A DNA stretch of 64,000 nucleotides, from contig NC_081146.1 in assembly GCF_958295425.1 (NCBI RefSeq), positions 13,190,985 to 13,254,984 of the forward strand, written 5' to 3'. The translations under genes and the position numbers were made by a program. This document shows, in pieces, positions 51,771-61,237 of the stretch. The stretch is from Solea solea. Taxonomy: Eukaryota > Chordata > Actinopteri > Pleuronectiformes > Soleidae. Positions within the stretch are counted from its first letter, which is position 1. The number at the start of each line of letters is the position of its first letter. The notes under the pieces are model-generated. The model was not told the DNA's origin, made no database searches, and worked only from the letters and a program-made list of their open reading frames with translations.

Positions 51771-54700
51771 GGTTAGTCCATTTCAAATTGTTCCCCCTTT
51801 GTGTCTCCCTTTATTTCCTCCCTTTGATTTACAGAGACTCGTTTGGTTCATCAATCAGCCTGTCTGGATGTGTGTGTGTTTGAAACCCATGCTGCACATA
51901 ATTCTTATAATTTGTGGATATTTTTTTTTTTTCCCCCTTCTTCCCCTTCCTCATAGACCATTCTTTGTGCTTGTTACATCTGAAGCCTTCTCCACCTAAA
52001 ATCCCCTCAACCCTCACCCTCCGCCCCGCACATGAACCGGCCATGTAACTTCACGCTGTACACCACATGATTTGTTCTCAAATCAACACTCGTTAAATAA
52101 TTGTAGTCATCGTAGTTCCTCTTTGCATCGTGCGTGTGTCTTTATCCTTCAACATATTTATGTAATACCTCCATTATTGTTTGAATCTGTGAGACAGACA
52201 CACACACACACAACAAAAAGATCTTTGCCGGTTCGGCGCTATAGTTTGCAAGTTGGAGCTTGTAAGGGAAGTTGTTTCTCACGATGAATTAGGAAGCAGG
52301 TGCATCGTTCTCCTTGTCTCACCAATTTAGACAAACATGTCAGAATGAAATAAAAATACAGACTCGTGTTTCACTACAAGTGCAGTTGTTGTCTGCATGT
52401 TTTCCTCTGCAGGAATTACACTTCAAGCCCATCAGTTTGCTGCTTCACTTTACTCCCCAAGAACTGTTTTCCCAACATCCATGTCAGTTAGCAGCATGTT
52501 AAACAAATCAAAACTACAGAGAGCGCCGCTTTTGTGATTTTGGTTGGAAAAAAAAAAAGAAAAATAAATAAACAAGAACAAAAGCAACAACAGTGCTAGC
52601 AGCGCAACATATGCAAGGCGACGTGGCAAGTGATGTTTCCACTTCAGCACATCAGAGGTGTCCCTGCTTCAGTCGCCCTAAAGGTACCCGTTTACAAAGT
52701 GATAGGGCTTAGGGTTTTTAACTCGGGGCGAGGGGCAGATTTGAAACCCCCTCTGCTGCCAAGCACATGGACTGCTGCTGATTAGAAGAGGGTTGGCAGC
52801 AGTGGGCAGATGCCAGGCGGGGAGAGAGATGACGGCCTGTCGCCAGTCTGCCACCCAACCCCTCACCACCCCCTTCCCATACCAACCTTCTCCCTACAAA
52901 TCCAGACCAAAGACATTTTTCACAATGAACCCAGACGGGGGGAGGGGTGAATTGTCGTAGTGCTTTTTTATCAAAATGCAGCAAATGTGACAGTGTTGTA
53001 AGACAGATTCATAAAGACATGTAGTGCGTCATTTTGCCAATTATTTTGACAGATCTGAGGGTTTTTTAGGAGTCGCTGTGATCACATGAGGCTGACAGTA
53101 AGACTCGCTACCCTAAGTTGCACTGTGAAAAGATCACAATGCAGTTTTTCTCCTTCCCTCTGCAAACCCACGCACAATCACGAGCACACAAACATGTACG
53201 CACTGTACTTTGCACAAGTTTGGAATACTGAACATTCTGCCAGCCCACAGTGGATAACACCTCGTTGAGCTCCTTGGGTGTCGCGAAATTCAGGAGAGTA
53301 AATTGTCGTGTGGTTACAGCATAATACACGGCTCTTAAACTGATACAAAACTGGGCACTTTGTTCGGCAAAGATGAGTACAACACCTCAATATCAAACCA
53401 CTCGAATCAGCCCGAGGCAACAAGGAGACAAGCCCAAAGACAAAAATTGCTTTTCAAGGTGGACAAATCCAATGTACCTCTCTAATAAGTCACAGCAAGG
53501 TGGTTACTGTGAACAATAGGCTCAGGCTTTAATCATGTTGCTGTATTCCAGCCCATATTGATTTCAGAGCAGCTCGGTATGACGAAAAAAAACGGTTTCT
53601 CTGGTATACACTGCTGCACCTTCAGCTACGTATAGCAACAGTGATTGACAGGCACATGCATTTACACTTTTACCCGGCTCCACCCCACACTGGCCCGAAA
53701 TGCACCCAGACAGACGGCACACACGCACACAACCCAATACTCTGCTGCCACACCGAGTTATTTAAACGTCCACGGTAGAAGCCTTAAAGAAAACAAAACA
53801 ATCAGGAATCAACTTTTTATTAGTCGTGTGTAATAAACAAAGGGCATACAAATCAAACCTACTGCCTTTTACTGTTTCCTGATATTCAGTTTCGCTCCAA
53901 GTTGTTTACACTTGGCCCAAAATAATTAGTAGTTAATAATTAGAAAGAAAGAAAGAAAGGAGTTCTGTAGTTTCCTTCTGGTATGGACTTATCATCAGAG
54001 AACAGCAGAGAATCTTGAAAGCATCTGCATTAATAACAAGGCATCAATTAATTCAAATTTTCTATTTTCAAATTTTAGTTGTTAAATGTGGATTTATTTG
54101 AGAGAATTTAGACACAGGCTGTAGAGCTAGAGTGGCTTTTTTTTTTTTAGTTGTGTATTTATAGTGAGGGCCTGTCATATTTAAAAATAAAAGATGAACC
54201 TTTTTTTTATGAGTTGTTCATTAAAATCACGTTTCATAATGTGCGTTTGGTCTCCAATAATAATAATTCATAACATATGTGTATACAGGGTTGAAAGTCA
54301 CATGTTCAATTAAATTATAAAGTCTAAATCAATTGTTTACATCTATTGGTTTAAGAAGCACAACCACAGTCAGTCACTAAATAAATTTGCTGTAATTTTT
54401 TCAGCCTTTTCACTTTGTAGCATGTGCATAAATTAAGGGTTAGGGTTAGTTTAAAATGTATGATTTACTGTACCTATTCAAAATCATATCGTTACAGGTG
54501 TTACAGTAATGCGGTGCAATTGTCCAAAACTGATGCCCCAAATCTGCCCTTTCCACAATTTATACTCTCAATTTAGTGGTGATGTTTCGTCCTTTAAAGG
54601 GTGGGTTATTATATCAAAAGTTTTAGAAACACTGGCCTAAATATTAATAATAACATCACAGAGGGAAGGTGTATCTGTTTGTCTGACTCTACATCTTCTT

Positions 54701-55198
54701 TCCTTGTCTGCCACTGTGTCTATCTGACCCAGTGTGCTTCCGTGTCTCTGCATCTGTCTGCTTTACACTGTCTATACAGTCTTTATCTGTCTGTCTCTCT
54801 CCCTCTCTCTGACTGCCTTGTCTCTCCGTTTGTCTGTCTTCCAGCTTCCAGTCTCTTCTCTCCCATCTCATATAGCTCCATCATCTTGGGACTAAAATAT
54901 CTTAAGTGCTCCAGCCTTTTTGAAACTGAGACCTGGAATGTACTGTGGACTTCAACACACACACACACACACACACAGTTCTGCACCTCAGTGGGCCGAC
55001 AGGTGGACTTTAACACACTAAAGTAATAAGTATATGCAGACACAGACATTTACATGCACGCACATGTACAGTATATTCACCCTTATATATACTACACACA
55101 CACACACACACACATGAAAAAACAAACAAAAAAAACAACACAAAAACTGATGTGATTACTGTTCTGATGGTTAGCTCTTGGTCTGTGTGCAGAGGAGA

Positions 55199-55217
55199 CA
55201 GTGCCCCCTGCTGTGGG
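55199..55217 (-). promoter_or_regulatory. Putative CTCF binding site
   Basis: The minus strand reads CCCACAGCAGGGGGCACTG, a good match to the CTCF core consensus CCASYAGRKGGCRS. It lies about 2.4 kb upstream of the irx2a start codon. CTCF-anchored loops at Irx promoters have been reported in vertebrate Irx clusters (established knowledge). Occupancy here is inference from the motif. Confidence 0.55.
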
Positions 55218-56329
55218 TCGAACAGTACTCCCTGTAAGCCATCTTGACCCAATCTATATAGAGACGATTAATTTACTCTTCTTGGATTGATTAGTTCTGT
55301 CTGAAACCGAGGAATCACCTACATCTTTCTGACAAATGCAAATTATTGTGTCTAAGCAGCAGCAAGCAGACGATTACAATGGCAGAGTATTAGTATATTA
55401 GACAATGTACATGGAAACAAAATCATGTTTTGTTTTGTTTTTCTAAATAAATAAAATAATATATGTATGAATACAGAAAATATTTTATCATATTTTCAAA
55501 TATGTCCAAACACAATTTGGTTAATGTCAAGTTCCAGAAATTGGTTAGATCAGTAATGGCGTCTAAAAACATAGTCAATGTGTTTCAATCTTAAAACATT
55601 TTAGTATTATTATTAGTAGTAGTATTATGTTATAAGTAATTAAATTAAATGTATGGACTATATTTACACTGTTGTCAGAAAATGATAAAATGACTATTAT
55701 TGTCCATCTATATTTTACAATAAAAATTATGCAGATAATTGTGGGGACCATGCACTTAGACACAAATCAATACTTAAAATAATAAGAATAATATACAACA
55801 TTGGCACCATTGTGTTTAAAACTTTAGCATTTTATTTATTTAATCACAAAAAAAGGATGGTAACATGTTATTGAAAATAAGGTTGATTTATTGTATTATC
55901 ATATACGTCATAGGTGAATGCATATTATTGAATTCACACATATATTATACAATCTGACATGACTCCTCTACTGAACTACAACCATACATTGTGGAATATT
56001 GCATATTAAACAACAAAGCCAGTTTTTAAAAAAATATAGTGTTTATCCTCTGCATAATGCATATATTCTCTGTAATATACAAATTAGTGATTCATGCTAT
56101 GAGACAAGCTGTGTTGCACTTATCCAAGAATGTGCTGTTGCTGTTCACAACACTGTCAGACCACACCGCAGTGGAAGAGGAAGCACCTGATGGATGAATA
56201 CATTCATTCGGGTGAATACTGATGAGAAACGCTGCTAGGCCACTCTTCTTCACAACAGTTGCCACCTTGACTGCCCGTTCCACAGCCGCTGTCACCGTGT
56301 CAGGTTTCTACCATGCTGCGCTGTATCGC

Positions 56330-56760
56330 TTGTCTCCAACAGAGGTCATAATGCCTGTAATCACAATAATAAAGGACAAGGATATGCCCCTGTTCTGCGC
56401 GCCGACAAGTCCTAAAGCCTCCGCAAGCAGCGCAGACAGGTGAGCGCACAGACGCACTGGCAAAAGAGCAAGAGCAAAGGCTGTCAAATCCACAGCCACG
56501 CACACTTCAACAGTGCCGGCGGGTTATTATCTTGCGTGGAGTGGAAGGACCGCCCCTAATAAAGCGCCAGTCGCCCACACAACCAGCAGCTTTATTATTG
56601 CCAGTGAATGACTGTAATTGTAATAATAGGGGATGAGCGTGTTTGAGAGTGTGCTAAACGGTGGAAATTAAGGAGTCGTGTACGCCTCCCGCAGGCCAGA
56701 GCGCGCACTGCCCGGTGAGCGCGCATATTTATCGGCGCCACTTCCATGAATGAGTCCGTG
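56330..56760. promoter_or_regulatory. CpG-rich patch upstream of irx2a, possible alternative or divergent promoter
   Basis: CpG density rises sharply here compared with the AT-rich desert: GCGCGCCGAC near 56400, many CGs at 56440-56570, GCGCGC at 56700 and 56720. It contains a splice-donor-like CAG/GTGAGC at about 56439-56445 on the + strand and a TATA-like ATATTTAT at 56725-56732. Mammals have a divergent noncoding transcript beside IRX2, so a bidirectional promoter is plausible. Transcription is not shown by sequence alone. Confidence 0.45.
56557..56597. promoter_or_regulatory. Inverted TTTATTA motifs in the CpG-rich patch
   Basis: TAATAAAGC at 56557-56565 and its exact reverse complement GCTTTATTA at 56589-56597 flank 23 bases. 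TTTATTA resembles Cdx or posterior Hox sites. The pair could be two opposed binding sites or a weak hairpin. Confidence 0.4.
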
Positions 56761-57379
56761 TTTCAATAGACTGACTGGCAAAATGACTGTCTATGACCTC
56801 TCCTCTCTGCACGTTTCAAGTCATGTCTCCCACAATCAAATTAAACATATTCAAATATAAATGATAAGGCTGCACAAAAACTTACAAAGTCAAGGGAAAG
56901 TAGTTTGCCACACTGTGAATCCTTAATATTTTCTGTGCATCCCCTCAAGTTTGGAGTCTAAATATGATGATGATGATGATGATAATGTGATTGAAAAGAA
57001 AATTGAACTTTTGATACTGCTTGAATTTGCTCTAAACAAACGTCACATATTACAGATAGTTGTTGTGGAGCATTCCATGTGCTTTCACACCACTTACACT
57101 GTAATTAACTTTTTTTTTTCTTTTTCATAATAATCTATGATGAGGTGGAACAAAAAGAGCTCACTTTTTACAGTGTGGAGTCCTGGTTTTGTTCCGAGGC
57201 TCCATTTCTGTGAGGCAGAAGGGGGCGGGGATGAGATATTCAGATGAGCTGGAGTGACAGCTCCAGTTTCCCCCAATGCTTTCTGTGTGTGTCAGAAACT
57301 CCAGTGGCTCCTTCCTTCCTAACTCCTCACTTCATAGTGCTGCGTACTAAAAACATCGGACGCTAGGGGATCAAGACGC

Positions 57380-57510
57380 ATGCCACATTGCCTCAATGTG
57401 GGCACTTTAACAGATCTTTCGGGGTTTTTTTTTTCTCCCAGTAAGGGGACCGTGGAGGGAGGACTTCCCATGACCATTGTTTGATGACTGTTTGCACGGC
57501 CGATTACTGA
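57380..57510 (+). promoter_or_regulatory. Upstream ORFs in the probable irx2a leader
   Basis: Three ATGs precede the main start. The one at 57380 opens 34 codons ending TGA at 57482-57484. The one at 57470 is in the same frame and gives only four codons to that stop. The one at 57484 overlaps the stop by one base (TGATG arrangement) and closes at 57510. With the weak context at 57603, these could damp translation, provided transcription starts upstream of them. Confidence 0.45.
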
Positions 57511-57602
57511 GTTGATTGTTTATTATTTTGGTCACTCTTGTCCGCCGCCCTGCGCGTTTTTTCCTCCCTTTTTGGAATCGGCGACCTATAGCGCGCTCAC
57601 CA

Positions 57603-57842
57603 ATGTCCTATCCTCAGGGTTACCTCTACCAGCCCCCGGGCTCTCTGGCTCTTTATTCGTGTCCGGCTTACGGGGCCTCAGCTCTGGCTGCCCCGCGGAA
57701 TGAAGACTTGGCCAGGTCGTCCTCTGGCTCAGCCTTCAGCCCTTATCCTGGATCGGCTGCTTTCTCCGCGTCGGCCGGTGCAGGCTTCTCCAGTCCGCTG
57801 TCATATTCCACGGATCCGACGACGGGATTCCCATCCTACATG
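57603..57842 (+). other. irx2a: irx2a coding exon 1
   Basis: Eighty whole codons, from ATG at 57603 to ATG (Met80), ending in phase 0 before donor GTAAAT at 57843. The encoded segment is the Tyr/Pro/Ser/Ala-rich N-terminus. The start context is poor: C at -3 and T at +4 are both unfavourable for strong initiation. The same frame stays open upstream to about 57516 but has no ATG there. Confidence 0.95.
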
Positions 57843-59727
57843 GTAAATATCCCATTATATTCACCGATGTGATTGTGTGTTTTAGTTCCCCTCTGCAGAC
57901 AAGCGTGTCGCTGTATTAAAGTTTGTAAACGTGCGCAATAATCCCAGCCTCTCATCCCATGTCACTGACAGTGTTTTTGTTGTGAATGACTCTGGAACTT
58001 TTTATTATTATTACCATTATTATTATAATTATTATTGTTGAGCGCAACACATTTCATATCTACCGGCCTCTACTGTGTCCTCACTTTAAAACCGTTGGCT
58101 TAAATGGGATTTTGACGCGTGAGCTGTGGACTGTAATGGCTTTGGCCAACGCGTAACACACGCTGCGCAGCTAATTACGTTAAAGTGAGCACCAACTCAG
58201 ATTTGTATATGAACCACCGGCTTCTCAAGGACTGCATGTAGCCAGTGTGTCGTAGTAAATTGATATTACACGAGCTATGACTCCTTCTTCTTCTTCTGCG
58301 ACAGTCATTAAAATCACCAGGGGAAGGAGTCGCCGGCTTTAGTTGACTAAACGGAATTTTGCATGGAAAGCATGACTCGCATTGCTAATGTCACAGAGCA
58401 CTTCAAGCGTTTTAGGAAAGGTGCATATCAAGTGATTTGCTAATGGGATTTGTAATGCTGCAAAGAGAGGATATGTTAACACATTGTGGTTGCCACAAGA
58501 AAACAACAACAAAAAAGAAAAGCTCAGCCTCTGAAAGAAAACGGGCAAGTTAATAGGTGATTACAGACGATTGGTATTCCCCCATTTTTATGACCTTAAT
58601 GGCTGTAATAACGGGAGCTCTGTTATTAGTTAATCCGATAACGATCTTAACCATTAGTTAACATTAGTGCATAGCTTCATGCGGCCTTCTTTTACACGCG
58701 GCGCGTTTACAACCCTCAATTACACATGCACTTATTTGAGCTGCTTAGTTGACAAATAATGAAGGCTATACTTTAAAGCCTGAACGATAATATTTAGATA
58801 TTATCAGGGATATAAAGTGAGAGTGATACATGTCAGTATATGTTGTAGCTGTCACTCATTTGACCTTTAAACCAAGTCGCGTAACAGCATTGATTATTAA
58901 TATTTTATTGTTTTTTTAAAAAACATATGTGATGTGTTGTGTTGACATGTATTTGAAGTTATTGTTGTCACATGTGTACAATAATCATTGAAAGGGAGAA
59001 GATACAATTTGAAACACAGCGCTCAAGGATTTAAGGATTCTTTTTTTTTTTTTCAACTTTTTCTCCAGAGCTCTCCATATGACGCACACACGACAGGAAT
59101 GGCCGGGGCTTTAAGTTACCATCCGTACGGGAGTCCAGGTTACCCTTACCAGCTCAACGACCCGGCTTACCGCAAAAACGCCACCAGGGACGCCACGGCC
59201 ACCCTGAAGGCCTGGCTGCAGGAGCACAGGAAGAACCCGTACCCGACCAAAGGGGAAAAGATCATGCTCGCTATTATCACCAAGATGACCCTGACGCAAG
59301 TCTCCACGTGGTTCGCCAACGCCAGGCGGAGGCTGAAGAAGGAGAACAAAATGACCTGGGCTCCCAGGAATAAGAGCGAGGACGAGGACGAGGAGGACGG
59401 GGACGGAGAGCGGAAGGAAGTGGAACGCTCCGAGAAAATCCTGGACAACAGCGAGGCGTCGGCGGAGGATGAAGGTGGGGTATAATCTGGTCACCGAGCC
59501 AATGATCCATTTAACAATTCAGGGAAGGATGGGGGGGATAAAGGGGGGAGGAGGGGCGGCTGTCCCCTTTTATTTACTGCTCAAGTTATTTAGTGCCACA
59601 GAGCAATGTGTCGTATTAAAGATAAAGAATGTTACGTTTTAAATACAAAATAATAGACGTGCTCTGAATATACACTTCATTTACATGGAGGAAATCTGTT
59701 GTCACGTGTTGTTTTAGTAGATATTAA

Positions 59728-59776
<49 letters not shown>

Positions 59777-61237
59777 TTATATTTGTATAAAACGAATACT
59801 TCTCTTGCACATGATTCATGGACGGACACAGCAGTCACTGTGAGTGCTCTTGATACAATTGTTAGCTGCACAGAATATTACTCTCCTTTTGTGACATTAA
59901 TTGTGAAAAACATACATATGTATTTAAATGTATGATTACCATATAAATGTAATTATTGATTTTTTTTAAACTTTAAAATTATTATTTTACTAATCACATA
60001 TTAATTTGAGCAGTGGACATAAGTTGTGTGACACATTTCGTTTTCTGATCATTTGTTTGGATTTCCACTCGTGACGTGTGTATATTTTAGAATCATTATT
60101 GCCTAATTAATATTCAGTGGGTTCTACACGTGTAGTGTTTATGGTTTATTTGATTTAATTTGATTGTATTGTTGCGTTTGTGTACCTATACCTGTGTTTC
60201 TATTATTATTATTATTACTATTATTATTATTATTATTATTATTATGATTATTGTTAATAATAATGATGATAATAATAATAACATTATTATTATTTATTCA
60301 AATTATTATTATTATTATTATTATTATTTAATTTCTTGGATTTGCCCCCCCTTAGGTATCAGCTTGCACGTCGACACTTTGACGGACCACTCCTGCTCGG
60401 CAGAGTCTGACGGGGAGAAGGTCAGCTGTCACGTGGGCGATTTGAGCTCCGACCAAGGCGGCGACAAATGCGATGATGACGGCGAGGACCAGAACCACGA
60501 CCCTGCACGGGTTCAGCTCTCGCCCAAAGCCGTCACGTCGTCGCCTCTGACGGGAGTAGAAGCGCCAGCTCTCGGCCATCACCACCACCACCTCCACCAC
60601 CATCACAACCACCTCCATCACCTCCACCAACTCCACAGCCAACGCGAGGATTTGGCCCGGAGCCTCGTCAACAGCAACAATATTAACGCCAGTAAAGCGA
60701 CTTCATGCCTTGACAGCAGAGCTCCATCGGGGGCGCCTCAGAACCCGACAGTAAAGCCCAAATTGTGGTCGCTGGCGGAGATTGCTACCTCGGACCAAAA
60801 GCAGCAACATCAGCAACAGCAACCAAATGGCCCCTCCTCCAGCGGGGGGCTCCTCACTCCCCCTACCACCTCCCCGGCTGCCAGCTCCCCCTCCCTCTAC
60901 CCGACCCCCTCCATCCTTGCAAGACCTATTTATTACACTTCTCCCTTTTATAGCAATTACACAAACTATGGCAACTTCAGCCCCCTGCAGGGCCAAGGGA
61001 TCCTGCGCTACACTAATTCGTCCGGAGTGAGTCTGGCTGCTGCGGCCGCCGCTGCTGCTGCTGCCGCCGCCGCTGCTGCTGCAAACGAGGGTCTCAGCGA
61101 GGCGAGCACAAACCCCAAACACTGCAGGCCAGACTCACCTCTCGTTAAAAATAACCCAAACCAGATTATTGTTGTCGAGCAGCAGCAGCAACAACACCAA
61201 CAGCATTTCAGAGCAGCACATTTAGAGGCAAAGAAAG
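57603..61237 (+). CDS. irx2a: Iroquois homeobox protein Irx2 (irx2a), coding exons 1-3, C-terminal end unresolved
   Basis: TALE-class homeodomain transcription factor acting in the nucleus; the Iroquois family patterns neural, cardiac, limb/fin and kidney territories (family knowledge). The spliced product is join(57603-57842, 59069-59474, 60356-61237), 509 codons plus one base. Residues 1-80 carry the Irx2 N-terminus ([20 protein letters not shown]). The homeodomain spans about 113-175, with the TALE-type NPYPTKGEK loop and recognition helix [15 protein letters not shown]. An acidic stretch follows at 183-194, then [20 protein letters not shown] near 211-230, which separates Irx2 from Irx5. 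The Iroquois motif [14 protein letters not shown] lies at 349-362. Low-complexity tracts are His-rich at 290-309, 16 alanines at 443-458 and a Gln-rich run near the end. The ATG at 57603 is chosen by homology; the in-frame sequence upstream has no ATG. Splice junctions are GT-AG with matching phases. The product is longer than my recollection of mammalian IRX2 (about 470 residues), partly because of the repeats. The last exon is not identified. Confidence 0.96.
57843..59068 (+). other. irx2a: irx2a intron 1
   Basis: This 1226-base intron is bounded by GTAAAT and a T-rich CAG acceptor. It has a short ATT-rich run near 58000-58040 and a T tract just before the acceptor. I see no coding continuation. 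Much of 58100-58480 is unique sequence that could hold regulatory sites, but I cannot test this. Confidence 0.85.
59069..59474 (+). other. irx2a: irx2a coding exon 2 (homeodomain exon)
   Basis: The acceptor is a long T tract followed by TTTTTCTCCAG ending at 59068. The first codons give [11 protein letters not shown], continuing Met80 in phase 0. The exon carries the whole TALE homeodomain and the acidic tail, 135 codons plus one base, and stops at G59474 before donor GTGGGG. If the donor is not used, the frame reads only two more codons, Gly-Val, before TAA. This supports splicing here. Confidence 0.95.
59475..60355 (+). repeat. irx2a: irx2a intron 2 with G-rich tract, (AC)n and (ATT)n arrays
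   Basis: This 881-base intron is dominated by simple repeats. A G-rich tract lies at 59530-59558, an (AC)n array at 59732-59775 and an interrupted ATT/AAT array at about 60199-60330 that runs almost to the acceptor. The ATT array pushes the pyrimidine tract down to a short CCCCCC run. Array length could therefore vary close to a splice site. Confidence 0.85.
59732..59775. repeat. (AC)n microsatellite in irx2a intron 2
   Basis: About 22 uninterrupted AC units, likely length-variable. Confidence 0.95.
60356..61237 (+). other. irx2a: irx2a coding exon 3 (Iroquois motif, homopolymer-rich C-terminal half)
   Basis: The acceptor CCCCCCTTAG ends at 60355 and the first two bases complete the split Gly216 codon, giving [15 protein letters not shown]. 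The exon contains the His-rich tract (60577-60636), [14 protein letters not shown] (60754-60795), an aromatic run [20 protein letters not shown], 16 alanines (61036-61083) and Gln-rich codons near 61180-61205. It ends LEAKK plus one base at 61237, before donor GTACGT. Without that donor the frame closes at TAA 61243-61245, giving the ending KKGT. Confidence 0.93.

Larger units (their letters stand above)
46161..56300. other. Gene desert, block F: no coding gene seen
   Basis: Simple repeats are (AT)n at 49809-49853, (GT)n at 50569-50590, (CA)n at 51223-51256, a GT/G run at 51470-51498, (GAAA)n at 53943-53959, (CA)n at 54955-54979 and (CA)n at 55095-55114. Unique islands are at 47270-47560, 48995-49180, 49300-49745, 50600-50720 and 51590-51770. 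The stretch 53850-56050 is AT-rich and without recognisable structure apart from the CTCF-like site. Confidence 0.8.
56500..57602 (+). promoter_or_regulatory. irx2a: irx2a promoter region and 5' leader
   Basis: The region directly upstream of the start codon holds an Sp1-type GC box GGGGGCGGGG at 57221-57230. It is followed by a small inverted repeat CTGGAG-TGACAG-CTCCAG at 57249-57266, whose centre TGACAG is a TALE-type half site. Further upstream is a GC-rich patch with CCGCCCC at 56551-56556 and a TATA-like ATATTTAT at 56725-56732. The transcription start cannot be fixed by eye; it could lie just after the GC box or near 56755. Confidence 0.55.

Noticed and set aside
54601..55026. 141-codon open frame rich in Ser/Leu/Cys
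   Set aside because: It follows CTGTCTGTCT-type degenerate repeats and ends in (CA)n. No protein similarity.
57516..57602. In-frame N-terminal extension of irx2a
   Set aside because: The frame is open but has no ATG; Irx2 homologues begin at the MSYPQGY start at 57603.
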